Shown here in pieces: positions 1 through 8,136 of a stretch of 64,000 nt of DNA (its first letter is position 1; every line of letters starts with the position of its first letter). A model generated the notes under the pieces. It ran no database searches, was not told the DNA's origin, and worked only from the letters and a program-made list of their open reading frames with translations. Source of the DNA: Pseudomonas helleri. Lineage in GTDB: Bacteria > Pseudomonadota > Gammaproteobacteria > Pseudomonadales > Pseudomonadaceae. A program made the translations under genes and the position numbers. The DNA lies in NCBI RefSeq assembly GCF_001043025.1, contig NZ_JYLD01000013.1, positions 92,643 to 156,642 of the forward strand, written 5' to 3'.

Positions 1-267
1 GGCCCCGGTCTCGGCTTCAAAGGCGTTGATCGCGTCCAGCAGTTGCTCGCGTTGGGTCACATCAAACACCGCGAACTCGGCTTTGAGCCCCTCATCACGT
101 AATTGTCTGGAAACAGCGCGGGCTTTTTCGATATTGCGATCATTGATGACCACCGTGGCTCCCGCAGTTCCCAGACCGCGTGCCAGCTCAAGGCCAATGC
201 CTTTGCCAGAGCCAGTGATCAAGGCGCGACGGCCATCCAGTCGAAAGCTGCTGAAATTGAATGACAT
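1..267 (-). CDS. SDR-family oxidoreductase, N-terminal part (runs off window)
   Basis: The first 89 codons of a short-chain dehydrogenase/reductase read leftwards from an ATG at 265-267 and leave the window. The N-terminal Rossmann start is clear: a beta strand, then the glycine-rich cofactor loop TGSGKGIG near residues 18-25, then an acidic strand ending VVINDRN. The opening resembles gluconate 5-dehydrogenase-type SDRs, but the catalytic Tyr-x3-Lys part lies outside, so the substrate cannot be given. It is divergent from a LysR regulator, the usual arrangement for a locally controlled catabolic enzyme. Confidence 0.85.
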   Translation of the reverse strand, partial: MSFNFSSFRLDGRRALITGSGKGIGLELARGLGTAGATVVINDRNIEKARAVSRQLRDEGLKAEFAVFDVTQREQLLDAINAFEAETGA

Positions 268-288
268 GCTGTATTCCACCTGTGTGTT

Positions 289-324
289 ATCTCTGTCGAT
301 GCAGGCTTTGTGGGTGACAGAGAT
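289..324. repeat. Inverted repeat with 9-bp perfect arms between SDR and LysR genes
   Basis: ATCTCTGTC at 289-297 is matched by GACAGAGAT at 316-324 with an 18-bp spacer. It sits just upstream of the SDR start codon. It may be a hairpin in the SDR leader or a two-half-site operator; the sequence alone does not decide. Confidence 0.4.
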
Positions 325-375
325 GATCTTGTTTTAGCCAGTTCACCCCAGGCCTTGCAGTGCGTCCAATCGTCA

Positions 376-394
376 TTGATGATCTCGTGATCAA
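376..394. promoter_or_regulatory. Candidate LysR-type operator
   Basis: TTGAT (376-380), nine bases, then ATCAA (390-394) form a dyad of the size LysR regulators bind. It lies about 50 bp before the LysR start and between the two divergent genes. Assignment rests on dyad shape and position only. Confidence 0.4.
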
Positions 395-442
395 AAACGC
401 TGATAACCACGTGTCAGCGTGCCTTCTGTTTGGAGTTTGAGA

Positions 443-1339
443 GTGGAAATCAAGCACCTGCGATCCTTTGTCACCCTGGCCGAAGAGCTGCATTTCGGGC
501 GGGCCGCACACCGTTTGTCCATCGTGCAACCGGCCTTGAGCATGCAGATCAAGGTGCTTGAAGAAGAGCTGGGCGTGCGCCTGTTCGAACGCAATCGGCA
601 TTCGGTGATGCTCACTGAGGTGGGCGCGATCTTCTTGCCCGAAGCGCGAGCCACCCTGCAGCAAGCCGCCCACGCCAGTGATGTGGCCAGAGCCAGCGGG
701 CGAGGGGAGATTGGCCGGGTGCGCTTTGGTTTTGTCTCATCGGTACTGCCGGAGCTCTTGCCGACTCTGATCCGCACCTTGCATGCGCGTTTTCCACGTA
801 TCGAACTGGAACTCAAGGACATGCCCGGCCCGGATCAGGCCAGCGCCTTACACAATGGCCAGCTTGATTTCGGGCTGATGCGTTTACCGGCGGTGATTGC
901 TGGCATCCATACCCGTGTGGTGCTGCAAGAGGCCTTCGTGGTCGCGTTGCCGAGTGATCATCCGCTGGCAGCTTGTGCCAGCATTCCGGCGATAGCGTTG
1001 GCCAACGTCCCGGTGTTTATTCTCTCCAGGCGCTATGCACCGGGGTTCTACGACGAACTGATGCAAGCCCTGCGCAATCAGGGTGTGCAACTGCAGATCG
1101 GTTCCGAGCTGGGCGAATTCACCACCATGCTGGCGCTGGTTTCAGCCGGGCTGGGCATAGGTTTGCTCCCGGCCAACGCAGGCCGCGCATTGCCCGCCAA
1201 CGTGGTCTCCCGGTCCCTGGAATTGGGCAGCTACAATGCCAGCACCGGCCTGGCCTGGGTGGACCTGAACAGCGCGGTCAAACAGACCGTGTTCAATCTG
1301 ATCAGCGACATGCTCGAAACCGATACACCTCAACTGTAG
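443..1339 (+). CDS. LysR-family transcriptional regulator
   Basis: A 298-residue LysR regulator with a winged helix-turn-helix in the first 60 residues (FGRAAHRLSIVQPALS region) and a periplasmic-binding-protein-like effector domain after about residue 90. I take the GTG at 443 as start because TGGAG lies seven bases before it and the protein then begins in the usual family way (EIKHLRSF); an upstream GTG at 419 is also open. It is divergent from the SDR gene and probably controls it. The stop codon TAG is formed by the first bases of an intergenic inverted repeat. Confidence 0.9.
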   Translation: MEIKHLRSFVTLAEELHFGRAAHRLSIVQPALSMQIKVLEEELGVRLFERNRHSVMLTEVGAIFLPEARATLQQAAHASDVARASGRGEIGRVRFGFVSSVLPELLPTLIRTLHARFPRIELELKDMPGPDQASALHNGQLDFGLMRLPAVIAGIHTRVVLQEAFVVALPSDHPLAACASIPAIALANVPVFILSRRYAPGFYDELMQALRNQGVQLQIGSELGEFTTMLALVSAGLGIGLLPANAGRALPANVVSRSLELGSYNASTGLAWVDLNSAVKQTVFNLISDMLETDTPQL

Positions 1340-1402
1340 GAGCGAGCTTGCCTCGCGATCTTTTAAAGATCAAAAGATCGCGAGGCAAGCTCGCTCCTAC
1401 AG
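1334..1402. repeat. REP-type inverted repeat (CTGTAGGAGCGAGC family)
   Basis: A near-perfect palindrome of about 69 bp starting CTGTAGGAGCGAGCTTGCC and ending in its reverse complement, between the convergent LysR and btuD-like genes. Related copies occur at 7402-7471, 20281-20393 and 40526-40594, and a half copy at about 27668. Such elements in Pseudomonas are mobile palindromic units and can act as bidirectional terminators. The TAG inside the left edge is the LysR stop codon. Confidence 0.85.
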
Positions 1403-1425
1403 ATTGAACTGCCGCACAGGAAGGC

Positions 1426-2181
1426 TCATCCCAGCGGAATCGGGTACAACCCATGGGCGCTGTCATGCCAGGCGAACTCCAGGCCGAAGGCCTGCTCCAG
1501 CCAGCCCGCTTCCCGCACCACCTGCGGGTTGCCGTGCCCCAGTAAACGCCCATCGGCCAACACCGCAATACGGTCGGCAAAGCGCATGGCCAGTCCCAGA
1601 TCGTGCAGCACCAGCAATTGCGCGCAGTACGCCAAGCGGCTGCGCAGGTAGCTCAGCAGGTTGAGTTGATGGGTTATGTCCAGCGCCGCGGTCGGTTCAT
1701 CGGCGAGCAAAATCGGCGAATCCGCCGCCAGCGCCCAGCCTATGCCAGCCCTGGCACGCTCGCCGCCCGATAACTGCGACAGTCGCCGTTGCAGCAAATG
1801 GCCGATATCCAGCGACTCAATCAATTGCGCCGACACCGGCTGCCCGACACGGGCGGCATTGCGCCGGACACCCAGCTCAAGCAGTTCCTGGACCTGCAAA
1901 TCCCACTGGCTGCGAAAGTCTTGCGGCAGATACGCCAACGTTTGCGCACGCTCTGGCGCAGGCCAGTGCTGAAACGCCCGCTGCTGCAACTGCACATGGC
2001 CGGCACTCAGCGCCTGCACCCCGGCCAGCGCCCGCAAGGCGCTGCTTTTGCCCGAACCATTGGGCCCCACCAGTACCAGTAGTTCGCCGGGCATCAAGTC
2101 GAGATCAAAATCATGCAGCACGGCTTTGCCAGCGTGGTGCACGCTCAAGCCATGCGCCTGTAAAACCGGGTTCACCTTCAT
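1426..2181 (-). CDS. btuD: ABC transporter ATPase, corrinoid/B12 uptake (BtuD-like)
   Basis: A 251-residue ABC ATPase of the FecE/BtuD group. Walker A (GPNGSGKS, about residues 38-45), the signature LSGGERARAG (about 138-147) and Walker B followed by DEPT (about 160) are intact. It would energise import through the permease encoded just upstream; its start overlaps the permease stop by four bases, so the two are translationally coupled. The B12 assignment comes from the riboswitch heading the operon, not from the ATPase itself, since FecE-type ATPases for haem and siderophores look alike. Confidence 0.85.
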   Translation of the reverse strand: MKVNPVLQAHGLSVHHAGKAVLHDFDLDLMPGELLVLVGPNGSGKSSALRALAGVQALSAGHVQLQQRAFQHWPAPERAQTLAYLPQDFRSQWDLQVQELLELGVRRNAARVGQPVSAQLIESLDIGHLLQRRLSQLSGGERARAGIGWALAADSPILLADEPTAALDITHQLNLLSYLRSRLAYCAQLLVLHDLGLAMRFADRIAVLADGRLLGHGNPQVVREAGWLEQAFGLEFAWHDSAHGLYPIPLG

Positions 2182-3173
2182 GCTGCGGGCCTCGCACGGG
2201 TTAACAGCAGCAGAAAAAACGGTGCCCCCAACAAGGCGGTCAGCAACCCCAAGGGGATTTCGGCAGGCGGCAAGACACTGCGCGCCAAGCCGTCGAGCAA
2301 CGCCAGCAAGGCGCCGCTGGTGAGCGCGCTGGCGACTATCAGGCGTTTGTGGGTGGGGCCAATCAGCCAGCGCACCGCATGGGGAGCCACCAGCCCGACA
2401 AAACCCACCAGCCCGCCCCAGGACACCGCCAATGCGGTAATGGCTGCGGCCAATAACAGCGACACATTGATAAAACGCTGCGGGCGCAAGCCCATGCTGT
2501 AGGCCACATGATCGCCCAGACCCAGCAGATCCAGGCCGTGGGCCAGGCGTTGCGCACAGATCAAGGCCAGCACGGTCAGCAAGGCCAGCAAACCCAGTGC
2601 GGGGAAGTCCGGGGTGTGAATCCCGCCCAGTGTCCAGCTCAACACCACCTGCAAATTCACTGTTTCATCGGACAAAGCGAGCAACAGCAGGCTGCGTAAG
2701 GCCCCGAGCAGCGCCGCCACGGCAATCCCGGCCAGCAGCAAGCCGCTGGTGTCGTTGATGCGGGTCAAGCGGGTGATCAGCAGCACCAACAGCGTCGCGC
2801 CCCAGGCACCGGCGAAGGCCAGCAGCGGCAAGCTCAACGACATTGCCATGGGCAAGGGCACCAGTAACGCGATGGCCGCGCCGACCGCCGCACCCGGCGC
2901 GCTGCCCAGCAAGTACGGCTCGGCTAGCGGATTACGGAACACCCCCTGAAAGATTACTCCGGCCAAACCCAGGCAAGCGCCCACGCAAAAGGCCGCCAGT
3001 ACCCTGGGCAGGCGCCAGGTCATCAGCAGTTGCGCGAACGGGGTTTCATCGCCTCGCCACAGCGCCCACCAGTCACTCCAGTGCGCCAGTTCGGCGCCAA
3101 GCCACAGGCCGATAAAAATCGCTGGCAAGGGGGTCAGGCACAGCAGGCGATAGCGTCTGTTGGCGGCGCTCAT
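2178..3173 (-). CDS. btuC: FecCD-type ABC permease, corrinoid uptake (BtuC-like)
   Basis: A 331-residue, very hydrophobic inner-membrane protein of the FecCD/BtuC family, with the family size and about ten predicted membrane segments. The conserved stretch around GLAGVIFQGVFRNPLAEPYLLG (residues about 70-91) and the C-terminal GLVGFVGLVAPHAVR region mark the family. It overlaps btuF upstream and btuD downstream by four bases each. It is expected to pass corrinoid from BtuF to the cytoplasm. Confidence 0.87.
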   Translation of the reverse strand: MSAANRRYRLLCLTPLPAIFIGLWLGAELAHWSDWWALWRGDETPFAQLLMTWRLPRVLAAFCVGACLGLAGVIFQGVFRNPLAEPYLLGSAPGAAVGAAIALLVPLPMAMSLSLPLLAFAGAWGATLLVLLITRLTRINDTSGLLLAGIAVAALLGALRSLLLLALSDETVNLQVVLSWTLGGIHTPDFPALGLLALLTVLALICAQRLAHGLDLLGLGDHVAYSMGLRPQRFINVSLLLAAAITALAVSWGGLVGFVGLVAPHAVRWLIGPTHKRLIVASALTSGALLALLDGLARSVLPPAEIPLGLLTALLGAPFFLLLLTRARPAA

Positions 3174-4069
3174 GGCGGGGTCTCGACAAGGGGCGGGAAC
3201 AGTTCAGGGTGCAGCAGCGCGGCTAACTGCTCGACGCCTTCGACCACACGCGGGCCGGGTATCAGCAACAAGGCACTGGGGATGCTGTCGAGACGGCCTG
3301 CTGCGACGGCAGGAATGCTTTGCCATCCCGGACGCACAGCCAGACTGGCCGCCTGTTGCGGGTTGCCCGCGACGATAATGCGCATTGGATTTGCCTGAAA
3401 CACCGACTCGCCGCCCACCTGGCTCAGGCGGCTGTCAACAAACGGGTTAGTACCGCCTGCCAGGCGCAAAATATCACTGGTGTAGTTGTGCCCGCGCAAA
3501 GTCAGGTAGTGGCCGCGATCATTGCTGCCCGTCTCCAGGTACACCGGCACCGCAGGTTTTCCGGCCAAGCGCGCTTGCACGGCATCCAGTCGCGCCTGCA
3601 TGTGTTCAATCAGTTGCTCGGCGCCCAACTCATGACCGGTGGCCAGGCCCAGCAGGCGGATATTGGCCAGCACGGCCTCCAGATCGCGGTGGTTGAGCAC
3701 CAGCGCCGGTATGCCGATGCGTTGCAGCGGCTCCACCAGGGTTGCCGCCTGCCGGGCCGGGGTCATGACCACCAGATCAGCTTGCAGGCGGGCGATGGCC
3801 TCCACAGAAAACCCCAGACGTCCGCCAACTTTGGCCCGTTCGGCAATGTCGGCGGGGTAACGGGTAAACGCCTCGACACCGACAATGGCATCGCCGGCGC
3901 CGATGGCCGCCAGCATCTCGACGTTACTGGCGAAGATGGCGACGATCCGTTTGGGCGGGTGCGTCAGTGTTACCTCGCGGCCCAGGGCATCGACCACAGT
4001 CCGCGGGAAGCCGTCATCGGCCCTGGACACAAGGCTCACCAGCACACACAACAGCATAAGCCAGCGCAT
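3170..4069 (-). CDS. btuF: Periplasmic corrinoid-binding protein (BtuF-like)
   Basis: A 299-residue class III solute-binding protein with a short signal peptide (cleavage near residue 17) and the bilobed pattern of the BtuF/FhuD fold: a first lobe beginning with RTVVDALGREVTL and PKRIVAI, a long linking helix around residues 145-170, and a second lobe. It takes cargo from the outer-membrane receptor and docks on the FecCD permease. It lies five bases after the receptor gene and overlaps the permease gene. Substrate is inferred from the cobalamin riboswitch. Confidence 0.85.
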   Translation of the reverse strand: MRWLMLLCVLVSLVSRADDGFPRTVVDALGREVTLTHPPKRIVAIFASNVEMLAAIGAGDAIVGVEAFTRYPADIAERAKVGGRLGFSVEAIARLQADLVVMTPARQAATLVEPLQRIGIPALVLNHRDLEAVLANIRLLGLATGHELGAEQLIEHMQARLDAVQARLAGKPAVPVYLETGSNDRGHYLTLRGHNYTSDILRLAGGTNPFVDSRLSQVGGESVFQANPMRIIVAGNPQQAASLAVRPGWQSIPAVAAGRLDSIPSALLLIPGPRVVEGVEQLAALLHPELFPPLVETPP

Positions 4070-4074
4070 ACGGC

Positions 4075-6234
4075 TTAGAACCGGTAATGCGCGCCGAGGT
4101 ACAGTTCGCGCCCCGGATTGCTGTTGCCCAAACCGCCGTTGGAGGCCCGAGGGTCGGCCAATGGCGAATCGTTGCCGGTGGCGATAAACAGCGTGCTGCG
4201 CTCGATATCGAACACGTTATTGACCCCGCCAAACAGGCTCAATTGCTCGCTCAGGTGGTAATTGCCACGCAGGTTGAAGACCCAGAACGGTGCCTTGCGG
4301 TAAACGTAATTGGTGTCCGGGTTGAGCAGTTTTTCTTCGGTGCGGTAGTACACCGGGCCGCGCAAAATGCCATTGACCCCGAGATCCCAGTCACGTTCGC
4401 GGCCATAGGTCAGCGCCAGGCTGGCCTGGTATTGATACATGCGCTGGATCTTGTCGCGGTACGGGCCGGTCAATGTGGACGCAGCGCCTTTGTCGTCCAT
4501 GTCGAAGTTCCACACCGCATTGGTGTTGAGCCGCAGGATGCGTTCGTCACCGAGGGCCAGGGCGCTGGCCAGATCATATTGCCATTGCGCTTCAAGGCCA
4601 CGGATCACCGCGTCGCCGTCGCCATTGACGTACTGGCTGATGCTCTTGGTCACCGGCTGCGTGGTGATGCGGTCCTGAATGCGGTTCTGGAATAGCGCCA
4701 GGTCAAAGAACTGGTTGGCATTGGTCAGGGTTACACCCGTTTCGAATTGCAGACTGGTTTCGGGCTTGAGGTTGGCGTTGCCCAGCGTCTGTGTGCCACT
4801 GATGGTGGTGAAGTCTGCTGCTAGCTCGCCTGCCAGCGGCGCCCGGAACCCGGTCGATACGCCAGCCCGAAGCTTGACCCCCGGCATGGCCTCGTAGGCG
4901 GCGCCGAGGCTGTAGGTGACTTTGTCGAAGTCTCGGGTTTTCTCGTCCAGCAGCGGCATGTAGTCGGTCTTGACCGTGCTCGACTGGCCATAGCTGTAGC
5001 GCGCACCCGCGCGCAGGGTCAGGTGGTCGTCCATCATCCGCTGCACGACTTCGGCGTACAGCGCCGCGCTCAGGTCATCGGAGTTGATGTCGTAAGGCGC
5101 CACCTGACTGCTGGTAGAACCGTTGACGGCAATACGGAAGCGATCGTTGCGCAGCTTGCTCTTTTCCAGGTCCAGGCCCACCAACAGATCAGTGCTTGGC
5201 GTCAGTAAAAACTGCGGCGTCAGCTTGATACCGTAAGCCTCAAGACGACGCTCGATGTGGTCTTTGCTGAACCCCGGGCTGCCATTGCCCAGCACCGGCG
5301 AACCCCAGTGCAAATCGTCAATGTCACGGAAGGCATAAGCCTGCGAAGACCAGTTCAGCCACTCGGTGGGTTTGGCGACCCAATCGAGCTCTACCGACTG
5401 GTTGTAACGATTGTCGTAGTTGCCATAGTTCCACTGCGAACCGCGAAAGCCCGCGTCATAGATGCCGTCTGAACGCACGGTCAGGTCGAGACGCTGGTCT
5501 TCTGACAGCTCGTACCCCAGCGCCAACAGGCCACCGCGGCGCTTCCATGAGGTGTTTTTCTGGGTGCCGTCGGCGCTGTGGTAGTCATTGCGTCGACCGT
5601 TGTCCAGGCCCAGGTAGTAATCCAGCGGGCCCGAACTGCCACTTTGGTACACGCTGCCCTGAGCCAGCCCCCAGGACCCACCCTGCAACGTTGCGCCACC
5701 GCCTTGGGTGTTGCGGCCATTGCGGGTGATGATATTGATCACCCCGCCAATCGCCTGGCTGCCGTAAATGACCGAGGCCGGGCCGCGAATCACTTCAATG
5801 CGCGCCACTTGCGCCGGCGACAGCTTGGAAATATTCGCCGTACCTGCGCGGCGGCCGTTGACCAGTACCGTGACCTGGCTACGGTAATCGCGGCCCTGGC
5901 CATCAGTGTTGCCGCCACGGATGTTGATCGAGGTCTGGCCCGGCGTCCATTCACTGAAAAAGCCCACGGCGTTTTCGGCCAGCAAATCGGTGAGGTTGCG
6001 TGCCGAGGAGCGCTCGATCTGATCACTGTCAATCACCTGCACGGTGCTGGTGACATCCTTGAGCGACTCACCGGCGCGCGGTGCGCTGACCAGGGTTGAG
6101 TCCATGTGCAGGACCGACGGGTTTTCTGCGGCAAAGGCCGCAAGGCTGACACCGAGCCAAAGCGGCACGGCTGCGCTGAACGAATGGCGCAGGGGGGCGT
6201 TGCACAGGTTGAGCATGGAGAGGTCCGAAGGCAT
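4075..6234 (-). CDS. btuB: TonB-dependent outer-membrane receptor (BtuB-like)
   Basis: A 719-residue TonB-dependent receptor. A signal peptide (about residues 1-35) is followed by a plug domain (about 50-170, with the DVTSTVQVID start and the IEVIRGPASVIYGSQAIGG motif), then a 22-strand-type barrel ending in a C-terminal aromatic (YRF). There is no N-terminal STN signalling domain, so it is a transporter and not a surface sensor. Position between a riboswitch-controlled first gene and btuFCD supports corrinoid import. No strong ribosome-binding site precedes the chosen ATG; translation may depend on the gene just upstream, which ends 16 bp away. Confidence 0.85.
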   Translation of the reverse strand: MPSDLSMLNLCNAPLRHSFSAAVPLWLGVSLAAFAAENPSVLHMDSTLVSAPRAGESLKDVTSTVQVIDSDQIERSSARNLTDLLAENAVGFFSEWTPGQTSINIRGGNTDGQGRDYRSQVTVLVNGRRAGTANISKLSPAQVARIEVIRGPASVIYGSQAIGGVINIITRNGRNTQGGGATLQGGSWGLAQGSVYQSGSSGPLDYYLGLDNGRRNDYHSADGTQKNTSWKRRGGLLALGYELSEDQRLDLTVRSDGIYDAGFRGSQWNYGNYDNRYNQSVELDWVAKPTEWLNWSSQAYAFRDIDDLHWGSPVLGNGSPGFSKDHIERRLEAYGIKLTPQFLLTPSTDLLVGLDLEKSKLRNDRFRIAVNGSTSSQVAPYDINSDDLSAALYAEVVQRMMDDHLTLRAGARYSYGQSSTVKTDYMPLLDEKTRDFDKVTYSLGAAYEAMPGVKLRAGVSTGFRAPLAGELAADFTTISGTQTLGNANLKPETSLQFETGVTLTNANQFFDLALFQNRIQDRITTQPVTKSISQYVNGDGDAVIRGLEAQWQYDLASALALGDERILRLNTNAVWNFDMDDKGAASTLTGPYRDKIQRMYQYQASLALTYGRERDWDLGVNGILRGPVYYRTEEKLLNPDTNYVYRKAPFWVFNLRGNYHLSEQLSLFGGVNNVFDIERSTLFIATGNDSPLADPRASNGGLGNSNPGRELYLGAHYRF

Positions 6235-6249
6235 TTTTATAGGAGTTAT

Positions 6250-7026
6250 TTACGCGTGCCAGATCAAGCTGGCCGCCCGTTTCGGGGCACTGGCAAGCCA
6301 ACCCCCTGGCACTTTTTGCAGGTGGTCTTGCAGGTGGCGTTCAAGCAGCCCCTGCGCTGCGCCATCCAGGGCGCCGAGTTTTTCCATAAAGTGCATCAAG
6401 GCCGCATCCGGCGAGGCAAACAGCGTGCTGAAGGCCCAGTCGGTGAAATGGATCTGGTCGGGTTGCCAGCGATCCGGCAACTCAGCCAGTGTCAGTTGGT
6501 AGCCGGGGGTCATGTCACTGCGGTGCAGTTGCGGCGGCAAGAAACCGGACAGGCAATACGTGCGCGGGCCTTCCTGCGCGGGCAGGTTCCACACCAGGGT
6601 GCGCGTGGCCAGCGGCCGAACCTGCTGAACAAACGCCAGGGCCTGGCCGTCTGCCACCGGGATATTCGCGCACAACACGGTTGTGGTCGGGGTGAGCGGC
6701 AAATTTGGCAAGTCCTGCCAAAGGCCGTTGTGCAGGCTCAGTTCAACACTGGGTGCCTGGGCTGCCAGTTGCTCAATGCTGCTACGCATAAAGGCGTTGG
6801 GCTCAACCACCGTCCACTGCCCACAGGGCATCAGCAAGTGGCGACCGAGAATCCCCGAGCCGGCGCCAATATCCAGCAATTGCTGTTGCGGGCCGAGCAG
6901 CTCGAGCAAGCGTCCGCCCACGCGCTCCACATAATTGGAGCCGGCCAGATGCTCGGCATAAAACGCAGCCTCACGGTCGGGCCAGACAAAAGGGGTAGCA
7001 GCGGGCAGTTGGGTTGCAGGGGTCAT
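6250..7026 (-). CDS. Class I SAM-dependent methyltransferase, first gene of B12 operon
   Basis: A 258-residue protein with a clear class I methyltransferase motif I (LLDIGAGSGILG, about residues 50-61) and an acidic end to the next strand (VVEPN). The target is unknown. I chose the ATG at 7024-7026; a GTG 33 bases upstream (7057-7059) is also open and neither has a strong Shine-Dalgarno. It is the first gene behind the cobalamin riboswitch and runs directly into the receptor gene. A methyltransferase is not a standard part of BtuBFCD uptake; it could modify the corrinoid, or be a B12-independent stand-in for a B12-dependent methyl transfer. Both are guesses. Confidence 0.75.
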   Translation of the reverse strand: MTPATQLPAATPFVWPDREAAFYAEHLAGSNYVERVGGRLLELLGPQQQLLDIGAGSGILGRHLLMPCGQWTVVEPNAFMRSSIEQLAAQAPSVELSLHNGLWQDLPNLPLTPTTTVLCANIPVADGQALAFVQQVRPLATRTLVWNLPAQEGPRTYCLSGFLPPQLHRSDMTPGYQLTLAELPDRWQPDQIHFTDWAFSTLFASPDAALMHFMEKLGALDGAAQGLLERHLQDHLQKVPGGWLASAPKRAASLIWHA

Positions 7027-7149
7027 GGAGGCGCCGTCGGGTTGAACCAAAACGGGCACTCAGGGGAACTCACGCAGAAAAATGACGGGCAGGGAGGGAC
7101 TTTGCGCGCGCCAAGGCCTGCATCCGCCCACCGCGGAGTGCCATATGTT

Positions 7150-7335
7150 GGATCAGGCCGGTCTCCGGGCTCACGAGGGTCATGAAACATTCGCCTTCCC
7201 ATGCCAAAGCACAGTGGCTACTTGAATGTTTCGCTCGCATACCGTTGCGGGGGCAGCGCCGGATTGACCTGAAAAGGCGTACCGGCTTCCCGTTTCACCC
7301 TGGGCGCGATGGCCAAGGACACCTGAAACAGGCGC
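7150..7335 (-). promoter_or_regulatory. Cobalamin riboswitch
   Basis: Read on the minus strand this leader holds the family landmarks in order: GGTGAAACGGGAAGCCGGT (about 7299-7281), GCGCTGCCCCCGCAACGGT (7259-7241), GCCACTG (about 7219-7213), GGCATGGGAAGGCG (about 7206-7193) and the B12 box GAGCCCGGAGACCGGCCTGA (about 7173-7154). It lies about 120 bp before the methyltransferase start. Binding of adenosyl- or other cobalamin is expected to shut the operon off. Confidence 0.95.
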
Positions 7336-7401
7336 GCATCTGACCATTGGTCACCCGATGCGTCAACCATGAACATGAAAAAACCTTCATGTTCAAACGT
7401 C

Positions 7402-7471
7402 CTGTAGGAGCGAGCTTGTCTCGCGATCTTTTGATGTTTTAAAAGATCGCGAGGCGAGCTCGCTCCTACAG
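7402..7471. repeat. REP-type inverted repeat
   Basis: Second copy of the CTGTAGGAGCGAGC palindrome family, about 70 bp, between the riboswitch leader and the convergent side of the thioesterase gene. The arms differ slightly (TTGTCTCGCGA against TCGCGAGGCGAG), so it has begun to diverge. Confidence 0.85.
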
Positions 7472-7518
7472 AGATTTATATAAATCAGATAGATATGAAG
7501 TAAATTTAAGGTAAAGAG

Positions 7519-8016
7519 TTAATTACGATCATGGGCTTTATCCGCCAACTTCCCGGCATCGACCCGCACAAACACTGAATCCCCGACCGCCGTCAGCACC
7601 TCCCCGGCATACACCTCGCAGATCACCCGGCTCTTGCGTCCGACATCCCCCTCAACCCAGGCCCGCAGGGTCAGCGGGACGCCCATCGGGGTGGGTTTGA
7701 TGAACTTGATGCCCAGGTTGCCGGTGACGCAATTGATCCTCGGCAAGCTCTCTGGCTGGCGATCTTCCGCGCGGTAGTGATACGCCATCACCGTCCAGTT
7801 CGAGTGGCAATCCACCAACATCGCAATCAACCCGCCGTACACCAGATCAGGCCAGCCGCAATAACGCGCATCCGGCAAATGTTCCGCTACAACGTGAACA
7901 CCGTCTTCATGCCAGTAGCTCTTGATGTGCAGGCCATGGGGATTGTTGCTGCCACAGCCATAGCAAACGCCTTCAGGCGCAGCGGTGTCTTGCAAGGAAG
8001 GGGAGATGTGGTGCAT
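7519..8016 (-). CDS. PaaI-family hotdog thioesterase
   Basis: A 165-residue single hotdog-domain protein. The conserved PaaI/4HBT pattern is visible: a central region DLVYGGLIAMLVDC (about residues 57-70) where the catalytic acid and helix sit, and a strand with FIKPTPMG (about 103-110). An N-terminal CYGCG motif (about residues 18-22) is common in a subgroup of these proteins. It would hydrolyse an acyl-CoA in the cytoplasm; the substrate is not evident. It stands alone, divergent from the qhp regulator, with a perfect palindrome in the shared upstream region. Confidence 0.85.
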   Translation of the reverse strand: MHHISPSLQDTAAPEGVCYGCGSNNPHGLHIKSYWHEDGVHVVAEHLPDARYCGWPDLVYGGLIAMLVDCHSNWTVMAYHYRAEDRQPESLPRINCVTGNLGIKFIKPTPMGVPLTLRAWVEGDVGRKSRVICEVYAGEVLTAVGDSVFVRVDAGKLADKAHDRN

Positions 8017-8059
8017 ACCGTGATCGTCCTTTACTGGATTTCAAATCTTGCCATTCCCC

Positions 8060-8073
8060 TTACGTTAACGTAA
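8060..8073. promoter_or_regulatory. Perfect 14-bp palindrome, MerR/LiuR-like operator candidate
   Basis: TTACGTTAACGTAA is fully self-complementary. It lies 44 bp from the thioesterase start and 64 bp from the sigma-54 activator start. It resembles the TTTACGTxxACGTAAA boxes of MerR-family regulators of acyl-CoA and branched-chain degradation. That likeness fits control of the thioesterase; no MerR gene is in the window. Confidence 0.5.
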
Positions 8074-8136
8074 AGATTGGTAACAGTGCGCAGATCTAAA
8101 ATAAAAATCGCAAAGCTCACTGCTGTGGAGCACCTG

